A stretch of 64,000 nucleotides of DNA from Candidatus Binatia bacterium (GTDB lineage: Bacteria > Desulfobacterota > Binatia > UBA9968 > JAJDTQ01): NCBI GenBank assembly GCA_951813575.1, contig OX638375.1, positions 1,054,001-1,118,000 on the forward strand, read 5' to 3'. The translations under genes were made by a program, and so were the position numbers. Shown here piece after piece: positions 1 to 9,651 of the stretch (within the stretch, counting starts at the first letter, position 1; every line of letters starts with the position of its first letter). The notes under the pieces are model-generated. The model saw only the letters and a list, made by a program, of their open reading frames with translations. It did no database searches and was not told the DNA's origin.

Positions 1-838
1 GGTCGTAGTCAGCAATGCCTCCGGGGCCACCACTGAGATGAGCGGATAGGAACTCTTGAGCCTTCGTGTCGGTCAAGCCAGTTAAAGCCAGTTTGTCTAT
101 TTCGGTGAGCAACGGCATCTGCCGAAGTATTCCAGCTACATATGCTGTGAACAAGTTCTCGGTTAACCCCTGCGGTGGCAACAGTGCGGCGAGGTCATCC
201 TGGGCCGCGTTGAATGCGCTGCTGACCATAGTATCGGCACCGCGACCGCGATAAACTTCCCAGAGTTGCTCCGGAACTGGACATTGCGGCACCCAGAGCG
301 TCGCTTCTTCCTCTCTTGTCTCGTCTTCTACTTCGGGAGGATGGTGCATTGGGCGAGTTTGTTTGAGTTGGTCCGCCTGCGCACGAATTTGCATACGGAG
401 TTGCGCAGTGGCGTCGACGGCCGAATCCAATAGGGCTGACTCCCAGTCAAGCAGTCCCGGAAAATCGGCGGGTAGCGCAACGAGCAACTCCACGTTTGAC
501 GGTGTGTGCCAGCCGAGGCCGCGCGAGGTCAGATTGGCAGAACCTACGAGGGTTCTCTCACCATTCGAATAGTATTTTGCATGCAGGTGCGGGTGTACCA
601 AGAGCCGGCCACCCTTTACCTGCGTGATATCGTCGAAGATTTCGAGATCGCAGACGCCCGAAACAATATCTTCGGGCAGCCAACGCGTGATGCAGGTGCA
701 TTCCGCGACTGTGTCGGGAAGTGTTTTGAGAAGGCGGCGAATGGTCTCTGATTTGATGTACGGCGCTGCAATAACGACCCGGCTCGCCGCATTCTGCATA
801 AGCTCAAGAACTGCGTCGCCTGGGAACACAACCGTCAT
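1..838 (-). CDS. PLD-family nuclease-like protein, 3' end cut by window edge (candidate SspH-like)
   Basis: The frame opens with ATG at 838, one base after the stop of the upstream GHKL gene, and stays open to base 1, so at least 279 residues are present and the C-terminus is missing. Residues 82-110 contain H-x-K (H86, K88) followed by GSANLTSRG, the signature of the restricted phospholipase D nuclease domain that also occurs in restriction and helicase-associated nucleases. Only one HKD-type motif is visible. It is the last visible gene of the leftward operon that begins at sspB, so it is probably the effector nuclease of the phosphorothioate system. Assignment to SspH rests on gene order, not on a comparison I could make. 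Confidence 0.8.
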   Translation of the reverse strand, partial: MTVVFPGDAVLELMQNAASRVVIAAPYIKSETIRRLLKTLPDTVAECTCITRWLPEDIVSGVCDLEIFDDITQVKGGRLLVHPHLHAKYYSNGERTLVGSANLTSRGLGWHTPSNVELLVALPADFPGLLDWESALLDSAVDATAQLRMQIRAQADQLKQTRPMHHPPEVEDETREEEATLWVPQCPVPEQLWEVYRGRGADTMVSSAFNAAQDDLAALLPPQGLTENLFTAYVAGILRQMPLLTEIDKLALTGLTDTKAQEFLSAHLSGGPGGIADYD

Positions 839-839
839 G

Positions 840-2675
840 TCATTCTTCTTCTTGTTCAGTCAGGAAAAAGCGCGCCATCTTTCCCCATTCCTGCCGCATC
901 TCGAACAGCCGGTTCTGCTGTCGCACCTCTTCCATTTCGTAGCGAGCCCAGGCTGCGAACAGCAATTCCAGCGTGTCGGCAGCCTTATGAATCCGGTCGA
1001 TCAGGTCGGCATCCGACTCGTCACCGATTTCGGGTTCGAGTGCCTCCATCAGTTGTTCATAGAACGGGTGATTGGTATTGAAGACGATAGCGGTTAGCCC
1101 GCCTTGTTTGTGCTCGACGTTGAAGAAGGCGTAGCCTTCCATCGCTTTGGTGACGAATACGACCTTGCGCTTGCGCCTAAGCGTCGCGTTTGCGATTTCC
1201 TCCGCGACGTTCTCTGAGTAGTGCTTGTCCTCCCTCAAGTCTTTCTCGAAGCTCTTGCGGTCCTCCTCGGTGAATTCCGTTTTGTCCGCATCCGTCGGAT
1301 GCCCCTCTTCCGCGCGCTTCCGGAACTTCGTCGTCGCCAGATCCTCGACGGTAGGCTCGTCGTGCCTCTCCGGTTTCGACCGACGACCCGCCGTTTGCTT
1401 CTTGAGACGCTTGCGCACTTCCTGTATCTGCTGCCGGATGTGATCGACGACGGGTAACAGAAGCGCGCGAGGGTCCCCCTCGCTCTGGATACGATCACGA
1501 AACTCCGACATCGACTCGCCAGGTTCGGCTTCGCTACGCCACTCGAACTGAGCCATATGGGAGAAGATCGTCGCGTTCTGCTTGGTATTGGTAACACCGA
1601 ACACCTCATCGAGGGTCGAGGGAAACTCGACCTCTACTCCCCACCACCGCTCGGTTGGGTCGTAGCTGTTGGTCCAGGACGGGTCGAGGTCCAGTTCGCG
1701 ACCTTCTCGGACGATCGACAGTCCAATGTTCTTGGCTGCATGCTTGCCATGGGGTTTGGCACCGCGGTCGCTCCTGTCCTCGGGTACAGTCTCTTGGCGC
1801 GCCCAGCTCATCCGCACGACGATTTCGTGCGTCGAGCCGTCATAGTCGATTGAAAACACTTCCTCCTCGCTGCCCCAGAGCTGGAACATCGGCTCGGCGT
1901 CAAACGGGGTCGGGGTTGAGGAATTGGGCATTAGGTAGAGCGGATCGTTGACGCGAACGAACTCGTTAAAAGTCGGTTCGTCTTCTCCTTCGACCAAGGC
2001 AAGCAAGCGGATGGACAGACGGCCGTCGTCGATGAACTTGCGGTACATGCGCCCGACTAGCGATTCCGTGTTCCGCAGGGTTGCCGACGCCCCCCGCCAA
2101 CTCAGGCGGTGATCGTCGAAATTGGTCCACAGGACAAGTGTGCCGGTGGTTTTAATGATCTGGGACCGCACGCGCCACTCGTCGGGCAACGGCCTGTGCT
2201 CAGGTGCCGGAACCGCGAACATCTTGCGACCCTCGATCTCATCGACGTCGAGATAGGTGTACATGGCGTTGTCAGGTCCGTTCTGCCACGTCCAGATCTC
2301 GACGCGCCGGCATTGGGAAATCGACGAGTTCGGCAGCCCCATGCCGAAGCGCCCGATGCCCTTGCGATCCGCCAGGTGCGTCCCGTTGCCGAATTGTAGT
2401 GCGAGGCGAAGGGTTTCGGGTGTCATCCCTTCGCCGTTGTCGAGAATCCCGATCGCCTGAATCCTACGTCTGAAACGCTCGTTAACCTGCTGGTGCGCCT
2501 CGATGCAGATCACCTCGACGCTGGCGGCATTGGCCTGAACGGAGTTGTCGACCAACTCCGCCATCGCGTAGGCCGTGTTCTTGTATCCGCTGTCGCGCAT
2601 GGCCTTTACGGCCAATTCCGGGGGAATGATCTCCCCGTCGAGTCTGTTCGTCTCAGCAGGTTCTGCCTGGCTCAT
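840..2675 (-). CDS. GHKL/HSP90-like ATPase (candidate SspG-like)
   Basis: A 611-residue protein with a Bergerat-fold ATP-binding domain at the N-terminus: N-box ELVDN at 40-44, DNGEGM at 79-84 and the lid GIGRFGMG at 106-113. The remainder, including a charged, probably helical stretch near 400-530, matches no domain I recognise. I chose ATG 2675 because GGAGG lies 8 bases upstream; the frame stays open to 2744, but that extension runs further into the helicase gene. The start overlaps the helicase stop by 23 bases, implying translational coupling. In the MutL/HSP90/Morc class such ATPases act as nucleotide-gated clamps, which fits a defence complex with the neighbouring helicase and nuclease. 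Confidence 0.85.
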   Translation of the reverse strand: MSQAEPAETNRLDGEIIPPELAVKAMRDSGYKNTAYAMAELVDNSVQANAASVEVICIEAHQQVNERFRRRIQAIGILDNGEGMTPETLRLALQFGNGTHLADRKGIGRFGMGLPNSSISQCRRVEIWTWQNGPDNAMYTYLDVDEIEGRKMFAVPAPEHRPLPDEWRVRSQIIKTTGTLVLWTNFDDHRLSWRGASATLRNTESLVGRMYRKFIDDGRLSIRLLALVEGEDEPTFNEFVRVNDPLYLMPNSSTPTPFDAEPMFQLWGSEEEVFSIDYDGSTHEIVVRMSWARQETVPEDRSDRGAKPHGKHAAKNIGLSIVREGRELDLDPSWTNSYDPTERWWGVEVEFPSTLDEVFGVTNTKQNATIFSHMAQFEWRSEAEPGESMSEFRDRIQSEGDPRALLLPVVDHIRQQIQEVRKRLKKQTAGRRSKPERHDEPTVEDLATTKFRKRAEEGHPTDADKTEFTEEDRKSFEKDLREDKHYSENVAEEIANATLRRKRKVVFVTKAMEGYAFFNVEHKQGGLTAIVFNTNHPFYEQLMEALEPEIGDESDADLIDRIHKAADTLELLFAAWARYEMEEVRQQNRLFEMRQEWGKMARFFLTEQEEE

Positions 2676-4311
2676 TCCACACGTCCTCCCAGTTCTTGAA
2701 AGCGTCAGCAATGCTGCCGAAGCCGGGCAAATGTGGGTCGACAACAGTTACAATCTCCGCCTTGTCGTTTCCACCCGCACGCGTGCCTCGCGTCGCTCTA
2801 CCAACCATTTGGCTGTACAGAACGAGCGACCGTGTCGGGCGCGCGATGACCGCTGCGCTTGTTGCGGGGGCGTCGAAACCGGTGGTCAATACACCGTAGT
2901 TGACGATCACCATAGCGAAATTCGAACTGCTTCTGAAACGTCTGACAATTCTTTCCCGTTCTGAAGCGGTGCTTTCACCTGTAATGACAAAGGCTTCATG
3001 GCTCCGCAAGGAGAGGATCGCGGTAAGCAGCCGTGCATTTTCTACTGACGGCGCGAATACGATGACACGGCGGTGCCGCGTCATAAGATCTTCGATGGCT
3101 GAAAGTATCTTCAGGTTGCGCTGCTTATCCGTACCCAAACGATCCATAATCTGTTCCGGCACTTCGATTGCAGAGGATAACCCGCTTATATCAGCATCGC
3201 TCAGCTTTATCCCAGCGTCAGAATTCAGGGTACAGAATACCGGACGTGCAAGGTATTTCTGGTCGATCAGGAAGGTGACAGGATCCTCATAGCCCTCGAC
3301 TTCGAGTGTAACCTTGCGGCCGTCGAAATACTCCGACAGTTTGCGGTCCTCGGCGATATCCGACCAGCTTCGCCCCGGCGTCGCGGTAAGCCCTAGCAGG
3401 GCGTTGTGCGGACGTTTGCTATACAGTGTCGTTAGGATTGCCGCATAAGTTGGCGCGATAGCCTGGTGTGCCTCGTCAATGATGGTCAGGGACACGCGAT
3501 CAGCTAGCCGTAACAGTGTGGCCGGTTCTCGGTTGTCGAGCGCTGACATTTTGCCAAGACCAGCGACTATGACGCCATCACGGGTATCGAGAACGTCCGA
3601 CTTCCGGTGACCCCAGAAGCGGACAAGGCCCGTTTCGCGATTGCCCAGATAGCGCCACGCTTTCTCGAATTCGTCGGCCGCCTGATCGAGCAGCTCGGCA
3701 TTCTGCGCAAGCCAGCACACCACGGTGGGTTCATGCTGGCGGAGATGGGCCGCAACGAGGTGCATGGCCGTCCGGGTCTTTCCCGCACCGGTCGGCATGT
3801 GGAGGATCACTTTGTGCGGCGTATCGGCAAGCGCATCCATGACGCGCTCGGCGGCGGCGCGCTGATGATCGAACAGCGCGTAACCGGCGGGGGCCTTCAT
3901 GGTATCAGGAGAAGTGTTGGAGGGAGCACGCGGATCGTGGACCACCCCGAAAAAAGAATAAAGGACTTCCAGCGCCGCGTCGTCTGCCGCCTTTGAACAA
4001 AGATCGCCGTACAGCGTGCGTCCGTCCTTCGCACCCAGACGTTGCCCAAGCTCGCGTGCCTTGGGCAAGGGCAGCAAGCGGATGATGCGCTCGCGCATAT
4101 TCGCATCGTGCAGCGCTATAGACGGCTCTATTAGTCGGGCGGCAAGCTCTCCAAGGCGGCTACCCGAGGCAAGGTCCGGGGCTAGTCCTCGTACCGTGTC
4201 CACGATCGACGGATCGATCAGATCACGCAATGCCGACTCCTTCGAGTTGCGAAGCAGTGTTTGCAAGGCGATCCCTGGCGCGGCGGCAGGCTTGTCGGTC
4301 GATTTCTGCAT
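2653..4311 (-). CDS. DEAD/DEAH-box superfamily 2 helicase (candidate SspF-like)
   Basis: A 552-residue SF2 helicase. Walker A MPTGAGKT is at about 172-180, DEAH at 279-282, LTATPGR (motif III region) follows, and QMVGRATRG near the C-terminus is motif VI. About 140 residues precede the helicase core and resemble nothing I recognise. ATG 4311 starts three bases after the sspD stop, and the 3' end overlaps the GHKL ATPase gene, so the gene is embedded in the sspBCD operon. It is presumably the DNA-translocating or unwinding component of the restriction half of the system. The specific name SspF is inferred from position. Confidence 0.85.
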   Translation of the reverse strand: MQKSTDKPAAAPGIALQTLLRNSKESALRDLIDPSIVDTVRGLAPDLASGSRLGELAARLIEPSIALHDANMRERIIRLLPLPKARELGQRLGAKDGRTLYGDLCSKAADDAALEVLYSFFGVVHDPRAPSNTSPDTMKAPAGYALFDHQRAAAERVMDALADTPHKVILHMPTGAGKTRTAMHLVAAHLRQHEPTVVCWLAQNAELLDQAADEFEKAWRYLGNRETGLVRFWGHRKSDVLDTRDGVIVAGLGKMSALDNREPATLLRLADRVSLTIIDEAHQAIAPTYAAILTTLYSKRPHNALLGLTATPGRSWSDIAEDRKLSEYFDGRKVTLEVEGYEDPVTFLIDQKYLARPVFCTLNSDAGIKLSDADISGLSSAIEVPEQIMDRLGTDKQRNLKILSAIEDLMTRHRRVIVFAPSVENARLLTAILSLRSHEAFVITGESTASERERIVRRFRSSSNFAMVIVNYGVLTTGFDAPATSAAVIARPTRSLVLYSQMVGRATRGTRAGGNDKAEIVTVVDPHLPGFGSIADAFKNWEDVWNEPGRTC

Positions 4312-4314
4312 TGT

Positions 4315-5154
4315 TCACTTATGGCAGGCCAGACAGACCTTCGATTTGCCGTACAGATCATCAATGTCCAGAGGCTCGCTGTCTGGCCTCAAAGGATTGC
4401 CCTGCACCTTCGCATGCATTCGGGCGAGTCGTTGTTCGTGATCCTGTATGATCTGCTGGATACGGTCTGGCTGTTCCAGCTCGTCCAGCGACTCTCCCTG
4501 GCTCCATGTAAAGGGTGAACCGTGTTCAATCGCGTTCTTCTCGTAAGCCTTGGCTTCCTCGAATGCCGCGGGGTGTTGGTCCTTGAGCCGTACCCATTCA
4601 ATCTTCTGCTGGAAGAAGCAAAAGGTGCAGCCGCTACGGGTGCGCCAAGCGTAGTATTTTGGCAGGCCGAGCCCTGCCCCTTCGAGGATTTCTAGTACGC
4701 CGGCTTTGTCGATCCCGGCTTGCTTGAACGGTAGCCTTACGACAAGGTTGTCGTGTTTGGATGAATAACCTTCCCGATATTCCTCGTCGCTGCGGATCGC
4801 AACATAGCTGTAGATCGTGGTCCCCTCGGCGATCATCGGCCGAAGCCAATGCTCGAATGGTCGGAGTTTGAGCTGTCGCGTACACCAGCGCGTTTGTGGC
4901 GACGGAAGAAAGTCATTGTACTGTTTGAGCCAGAAGTCGAAGTCGCGGTCAGGGTTCAGCCGCTGTATCGGCTGTCCGAGAAAACCTTCCAACCTCCCAA
5001 GATACTCGTAGACCTCGGGCAGTTCTTTACCCGTGTCCGTGAAGAAATACTCGATGTTCAGCTCTGGGTGATGCTGTCGCATATAGACGGCGAGCGCCGC
5101 GCTGTCGCGCCCGCCGGACAGGCCGAGGACATGTTTCACGGAATCGGTTGTCAA
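4315..5154 (-). CDS. sspD: SspD-like ATP pyrophosphatase (PAPS-reductase fold)
   Basis: A 279-residue member of the PAPS reductase/DndC family, which activates DNA for sulfur insertion in phosphorothioation. The PP-loop LSGGRDS is at 12-18. Five cysteines are placed for metal or sulfur handling: C91 in WCTRQ, C176 and C179 in GCTFC, and C274 and C277 in a terminal CLACHK. DndC carries an Fe-S cluster, and this pattern would permit one. The start is TTG 5154, overlapping the sspC stop as TTGA, with AAAGGAAGAG about 8 bases upstream; GTG 5139 is the alternative. Position after sspC and the divergent cysteine desulfurase supports SspD over an assimilatory sulfate enzyme. Confidence 0.88.
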   Translation of the reverse strand: MTTDSVKHVLGLSGGRDSAALAVYMRQHHPELNIEYFFTDTGKELPEVYEYLGRLEGFLGQPIQRLNPDRDFDFWLKQYNDFLPSPQTRWCTRQLKLRPFEHWLRPMIAEGTTIYSYVAIRSDEEYREGYSSKHDNLVVRLPFKQAGIDKAGVLEILEGAGLGLPKYYAWRTRSGCTFCFFQQKIEWVRLKDQHPAAFEEAKAYEKNAIEHGSPFTWSQGESLDELEQPDRIQQIIQDHEQRLARMHAKVQGNPLRPDSEPLDIDDLYGKSKVCLACHK

Positions 5155-8100
5155 GAAGCGGCTCTTCCTTTCGCGTTCTTTTGGGCAGGCAGGGGGTTTT
5201 GCATGTATCGTGTGCTGAGCTCGGCCAGCGCCGCCAGAATGATACCGCGGCGACTGGTGTCTGCTTGGTCTAGCGCGGCAACAACACGCTCGATGAGATC
5301 GTTGACGGCAGCGCGGTCAGAGTCGGCGATGTCGAACTCCTCCAACAGAGGGGCTGGGCGGCCATCCAAACCGATGACTACAGCCATCGCCTGCCTTTTG
5401 TCAGGACGGCCCTTTACGCGCGCATAGGTCTCGGCGCGAAGAAATCTCTGCGCCATGTCAGCAAGCTCGACTGCGGCATAGTCAAGGTCGGGATCGACCC
5501 AGTAGCGTGGCGGTTTGTTCGCGGCTAGGCTAGCGATGCCCTCGAAGCTGTCGTCCGACCCGTCGAACTTCGACAGCCGTCCGACGAAGGCGTCAAGACG
5601 GAAGTCACCGGCGAGCTGCCTGATATTCTCAGCCCGCTCGCGCAATTCCGCTACGGCCTGCGGCAAGAGGTTCGGCACCTGCAACTCCGCGAGCATGATG
5701 TCGCGCAAGCGGTGCAACATCGAGGGATACGCCTGCACCAACTCCTCCAACCCATCGCGAACACTGCCAATGACACAGTGTAAGTCGTCTTCATTTGCAA
5801 GCGAAACGTCTTCGCCTAGCGTTCCAGGAATGTCGTCGAATAGGAATTGGTTGGGGTCATGCGCCCGTTTGAACAGGTCGCGGATCTTTATGGCATTCGA
5901 GGACAGCCGCATTGTCCTTTCCGTCCATTTTGGGAGCTGGTCGTAGATCGCCACGAGGCCGCGCCCGACGTCGATGGGTTCTAAATGCACAAGATCGTTC
6001 GTCTTGTCGAGATCACGCACTACCTGCGCCATATCGGACAGGAGGCGCCGCGCGACATCGGTGAGGTCCATCCAGCGCAACCGGATAAAGGCCGCGTCTT
6101 TCGCGAGGTAGTCCACGTCCACATCGTCGAATTTCGCCCGGAATATGCCGTCCCGGTAGACCGCGAGCTTGTCACGCTGCGACAGGACGAACGCGACGGC
6201 GAGGATCGGCATGAGTCCATCCTTCACGCCGAAAGGCGGCTTCCTCCACTCGTCGAACAGTTCGGCGACGGTAACCGTGCGATTCGAGTGTTCCTTTACG
6301 TAGCCGACCGCCCTCTTCCACATCGGGGCCAAGCGACGGGGATCGTCACTGCTTGTTATCGGTGAAGCGAAACGCCAGCTCTTTCCACACCGCGCGTAGA
6401 GTCCCGTCGCTTCCAGTATAGACGCGAACAACCCTCCCTCCGCAGGGAATCCTTCGATGCCGAGACGTGGCTCGCCCTCGTTCAGGACCATGCGCCGCAG
6501 GAGGTTATTCTGCGCCGCGATGGCGTTGCTGGAGGGCTTTGTTCGGTTCAGAAGCTCGTTGTGCAAGCGCGGTGATTCCCCGAAGCGGCGATCCGCAAGC
6601 TCGGAGGCGATGCTGTTCAGGTCGGCCTGCCGCAGGCGCTTCGGCTGGTGGTACTTGCGGAACCACAACGCGTTGTCGACCGCCTTGCGTAGCTCTGTTT
6701 CTAGGAGCGCCTGCAAGGCCGCAAGCCGCGCGGAGACTTCGCGCCGGGCGACGGAATCACCAGCGAGTTCCGGGTGATCGTTGCTCACGCTGTCGAGAGC
6801 GAATAATTCGCGAGCCAGCGGCACGATGGTCCAGGATCGTTTTGAAATACCAACGACGGTGTCCCATGCATCACTGTGTCGCGCTGCCTTGCGGCACAGG
6901 TCTTCGGCGTAGTTCTCGCTTTCTCCCTCGGTCGGGATGGCAAGGAGGAACTGACCGATCGCGCCGTTCTCTAGTTTCAGTCTGGCGACGAAGTCGACGA
7001 GGCCGCTGACGGGAACGACGTCCATATCGAACCACCTTAATGCCCCGGTATCGTGATAGTGGTGCTTGGCGAGGATCGGCTGAAGCCCGGCCAGCGACCT
7101 GAGCTGCTTGAAGTCGACGGCGTCAATCTCGTCGAGCGCAGTGCGGACGGCCCGATCAATGTCGAAATCGCTGCCCGCGAATATCGCGTGAGCGTCGAGA
7201 AATTTCTTGAAGATCGTGAACGACCATGTGTCAAGTTGCTTCAACGCGTCTTCAAGCACCGTGTCCGAGGACTCGGGGAAACATGTACGCAGCAACTCGG
7301 AATTCGCAACGAGGCCAGAGCGTTCCTTGAACAGGTCGATGATCGCGATCGTCTTTAGCAACTGGATGTGAAGGACATCGCCGCCGATGGCTTCGCATCG
7401 TTCCAGCGCTTCCGCTGCCAAGGCCCATCGGTGCCCATCGGGAGAAGCGAGAATGGACGGCTCAAGGTTGGCTCGCAAGTAGTCCCAAAGCCGGTCCGGG
7501 CCGTACAGATCCCCGACGGCGGCATGGTTCAGGAAGTCCTGAAAACCGTGTGGCTCGGATGAATTGAGGAAGCCGAATATGCTGCGTTGGTTTTGCCCGA
7601 ATCGCCGCCTGGATATCGGTCCCAACAGGCACACCACAACCGGGTGTAACGGCCAACATGCTTCCAGCGCGAAAGCCAGTCTCTCTGCGTTGCCGGTGCG
7701 ACCCCGGCGCACAACCCGGGCGACGGCGGCGGCCAGCATGCCGGGATTCTTCGGGCGGTGATCGCTCTCGATCGCGCGGGAAATCAGGTCAATCTGCTCT
7801 TCTCTCCCGGTATTGACGATGAGATCGACGAAACGGCCCTGAATCTTCGCCCATTCGTCGCGCATTTCGTGCGACAAACGGTGGGAATATTCCTCAAATG
7901 CCTGATGCAGCACACCAACGAGAAGAAAACGCCCATTGCTTCGCGATGCCGCCTCAGCAAGTTGCTGGAGGATGTAGATGTCGGAACCATCTTGGGCAGC
8001 GGCTTCGAGAAACTTGCCTAGCTCATCAATGAAGAGGACGAGTCCACCGTGTGTTCCAGGCATTTTAGCGGCCGCGTCGGTCAGTGCAGCGATCAAGTTG

Positions 8101-8543
8101 GTCTCGGTCCAGCCGCCGCGCGGCTGACGGGATACAAATCCCATCCGCTTCACGGCTTCGCCGATGACGGCGACGGGATCGTCACGTCGCGCAACGACGG
8201 GGAGGATGCGCCATCCCTTCGTGCCGGTCGGCAATGCGTCTCTGATCGTTTTCGTCAGCTTCTGGCCGAAGACTCTTGCCGCCTCCCTCTGCAATCCTGC
8301 GTTGCCATTCAGCAAGGCACTCAGGGCAATGACTAGGCTTGATTTGCCGCTGCCATAGGGGCCGGTCCATGTGAATGCGCCCTGTCCCGTTTCAGAAACA
8401 TGTCGAGCCATTGTCAAGATAATGTCGGCAGAGGATTGCGAGCAGATGAAACCTTCAAGGCTGGCGGTGTCGCCGAAGTCGGAGTCAATTCGGATCGACC
8501 TCAGGAAACGCCGGGCTATGCAGACACGATCACTCAAAGCCAT
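5151..8543 (-). CDS. sspC: SspC-like P-loop ATPase
   Basis: A 1130-residue P-loop NTPase. Walker A GPYGSGKSS lies at 61-69 and Walker B LVLFIDELGK at 168-177, followed by a very long C-terminal region. SspC is the large ATPase of the single-strand phosphorothioation machine SspABCD, and related P-loop proteins occur in BREX (BrxC). The frame is open to 8609, but ATG 8543 is preferred because a purine-rich GGAAGGGGGG lies just upstream and the overlap with sspB falls to 14 bases. The 3' end overlaps the TTG of sspD. Between a DUF4007 protein and a PAPS-reductase-like protein the assignment is strong by gene order; sequence alone shows only the ATPase. Confidence 0.87.
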   Translation of the reverse strand: MALSDRVCIARRFLRSIRIDSDFGDTASLEGFICSQSSADIILTMARHVSETGQGAFTWTGPYGSGKSSLVIALSALLNGNAGLQREAARVFGQKLTKTIRDALPTGTKGWRILPVVARRDDPVAVIGEAVKRMGFVSRQPRGGWTETNLIAALTDAAAKMPGTHGGLVLFIDELGKFLEAAAQDGSDIYILQQLAEAASRSNGRFLLVGVLHQAFEEYSHRLSHEMRDEWAKIQGRFVDLIVNTGREEQIDLISRAIESDHRPKNPGMLAAAVARVVRRGRTGNAERLAFALEACWPLHPVVVCLLGPISRRRFGQNQRSIFGFLNSSEPHGFQDFLNHAAVGDLYGPDRLWDYLRANLEPSILASPDGHRWALAAEALERCEAIGGDVLHIQLLKTIAIIDLFKERSGLVANSELLRTCFPESSDTVLEDALKQLDTWSFTIFKKFLDAHAIFAGSDFDIDRAVRTALDEIDAVDFKQLRSLAGLQPILAKHHYHDTGALRWFDMDVVPVSGLVDFVARLKLENGAIGQFLLAIPTEGESENYAEDLCRKAARHSDAWDTVVGISKRSWTIVPLARELFALDSVSNDHPELAGDSVARREVSARLAALQALLETELRKAVDNALWFRKYHQPKRLRQADLNSIASELADRRFGESPRLHNELLNRTKPSSNAIAAQNNLLRRMVLNEGEPRLGIEGFPAEGGLFASILEATGLYARCGKSWRFASPITSSDDPRRLAPMWKRAVGYVKEHSNRTVTVAELFDEWRKPPFGVKDGLMPILAVAFVLSQRDKLAVYRDGIFRAKFDDVDVDYLAKDAAFIRLRWMDLTDVARRLLSDMAQVVRDLDKTNDLVHLEPIDVGRGLVAIYDQLPKWTERTMRLSSNAIKIRDLFKRAHDPNQFLFDDIPGTLGEDVSLANEDDLHCVIGSVRDGLEELVQAYPSMLHRLRDIMLAELQVPNLLPQAVAELRERAENIRQLAGDFRLDAFVGRLSKFDGSDDSFEGIASLAANKPPRYWVDPDLDYAAVELADMAQRFLRAETYARVKGRPDKRQAMAVVIGLDGRPAPLLEEFDIADSDRAAVNDLIERVVAALDQADTSRRGIILAALAELSTRYMQNPLPAQKNAKGRAAS

Positions 8544-9495
8544 CCGGCGCCCCCCTTCCGACAAGCGCGTCGTAATCGCTTCGAATCCAGGACAAGGCCG
8601 ATTCGTCATTGATGTCGATGTTGCGCTCGACCTGTTTCAGGCCTGTGGATTCGGTCCACTGCAAGGCGCCGTCCGTTACGTCGTCGAGGGCGGCGAGACG
8701 GTCGGCGACATCATTCTCGTCGAAAAGGAATACACGCCCTGGCGCGCCAGGCGCATGAGCGATAGCCTCGAAGGACAGTGTGGCGGCATTGGAATAGCGC
8801 GACCAGAAGTCAATAAGCGCATACGTGAAGACACCATCGCCCAAGGTCGTCTTCGGCCCGCGCACGAAACGGAATCCGTCCTTCTTGCCGACAGCCTTGA
8901 TAAGACCCAACTCGGTTAGGGGCGACTCAAGCGCGTCGTCGTGGCCCGTTTTGCCTAACGGCGGCCGCGCGACGTAGGTGCGAATAAAACAGGCGATATC
9001 GTTCTTGATCGTCGTGTTGGCGACGCGCAACCAATTGCGGTCCTTTGCAAGGCGATCAAGTCTCTTGATCAACGAATCCCGTTCGAAAGTGAGGGCGGGG
9101 TAGTGATTAAACGCCCAAAACCATGTCGTCTTTTCTTCATGAGCAGCTAGTTGCCAGTGGATTAGCCACAGCGTCGCGGGGTGCTCCATGTACGGGTCGA
9201 GCCCCGTCGGGCAGAACAACAGGCGACCGAGCTCCGTCGTCCGAACCGAATTGATTGTAGGCTCATTGACCACGCCGGCCGCCTTTGCCCAATGGCGCAT
9301 AGAGGCGACCATATTCTTGCCGACACCGAATCGCGCTATGGCGTCGTCGTCCCAACAGGCGGCCCGGTTTTGAAGTTGTTCCTCGGTTTCTGCGACTCGG
9401 TCGAAGGCCTTCTTCAGCCACCCGTAGCGGAGCGGGAAGGTTTCGTGTCCAGAAAACTGCGGGCTGTAGGTGTCCTGAAAAAGTGGTCCACGCAC
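8530..9495 (-). CDS. sspB: SspB-like DUF4007 protein
   Basis: A 321-residue protein whose N-terminus carries SGHETFPLRYGWLKK (about residues 15-29), the hallmark of DUF4007. SspB of the SspABCD system belongs to this family and nicks DNA at the site to be phosphorothioated. Translation most likely begins at GTG 9495, which has GGGGGA six bases upstream; a nearby ATG at 9502 is in another frame. It is the first gene of the leftward operon and its start is 14 bases from a 9-bp inverted repeat in the divergent region. The GC content is lower than in the genes beyond 10.9 kb. Confidence 0.88.
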   Translation of the reverse strand: MRGPLFQDTYSPQFSGHETFPLRYGWLKKAFDRVAETEEQLQNRAACWDDDAIARFGVGKNMVASMRHWAKAAGVVNEPTINSVRTTELGRLLFCPTGLDPYMEHPATLWLIHWQLAAHEEKTTWFWAFNHYPALTFERDSLIKRLDRLAKDRNWLRVANTTIKNDIACFIRTYVARPPLGKTGHDDALESPLTELGLIKAVGKKDGFRFVRGPKTTLGDGVFTYALIDFWSRYSNAATLSFEAIAHAPGAPGRVFLFDENDVADRLAALDDVTDGALQWTESTGLKQVERNIDINDESALSWIRSDYDALVGRGAPDGFE

Positions 9496-9651
9496 CTTTC
9501 ATCCCCCGGTTACTGGATGCTTCGTCCAGTAACTCGACCTTAGCGCACAGTCTATGCTACGGTCAACGAAAGCTGGAAGTTTTCGCAAAAAGCGCGCCAC
9601 CGCTCCGACCTTGGGCAAGAGGTTTTCGTGGCGCTAAGCTATTGAAGTATA
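9496..9651. promoter_or_regulatory. sspB/sspA divergent intergenic region with operator-like dyad
   Basis: The 156 bases between the divergent starts contain a perfect inverted repeat: GTTACTGGA at 9509-9517 and TCCAGTAAC at 9525-9533, separated by seven bases. It lies immediately upstream of the sspB GTG, where a bound dimeric protein would block the leftward promoter or ribosome access. A second potential signal is TATAAT at 9648-9653, which overlaps the ATG of sspA. No repressor gene is visible next to the island, so the binding protein is unknown. Confidence 0.6.
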
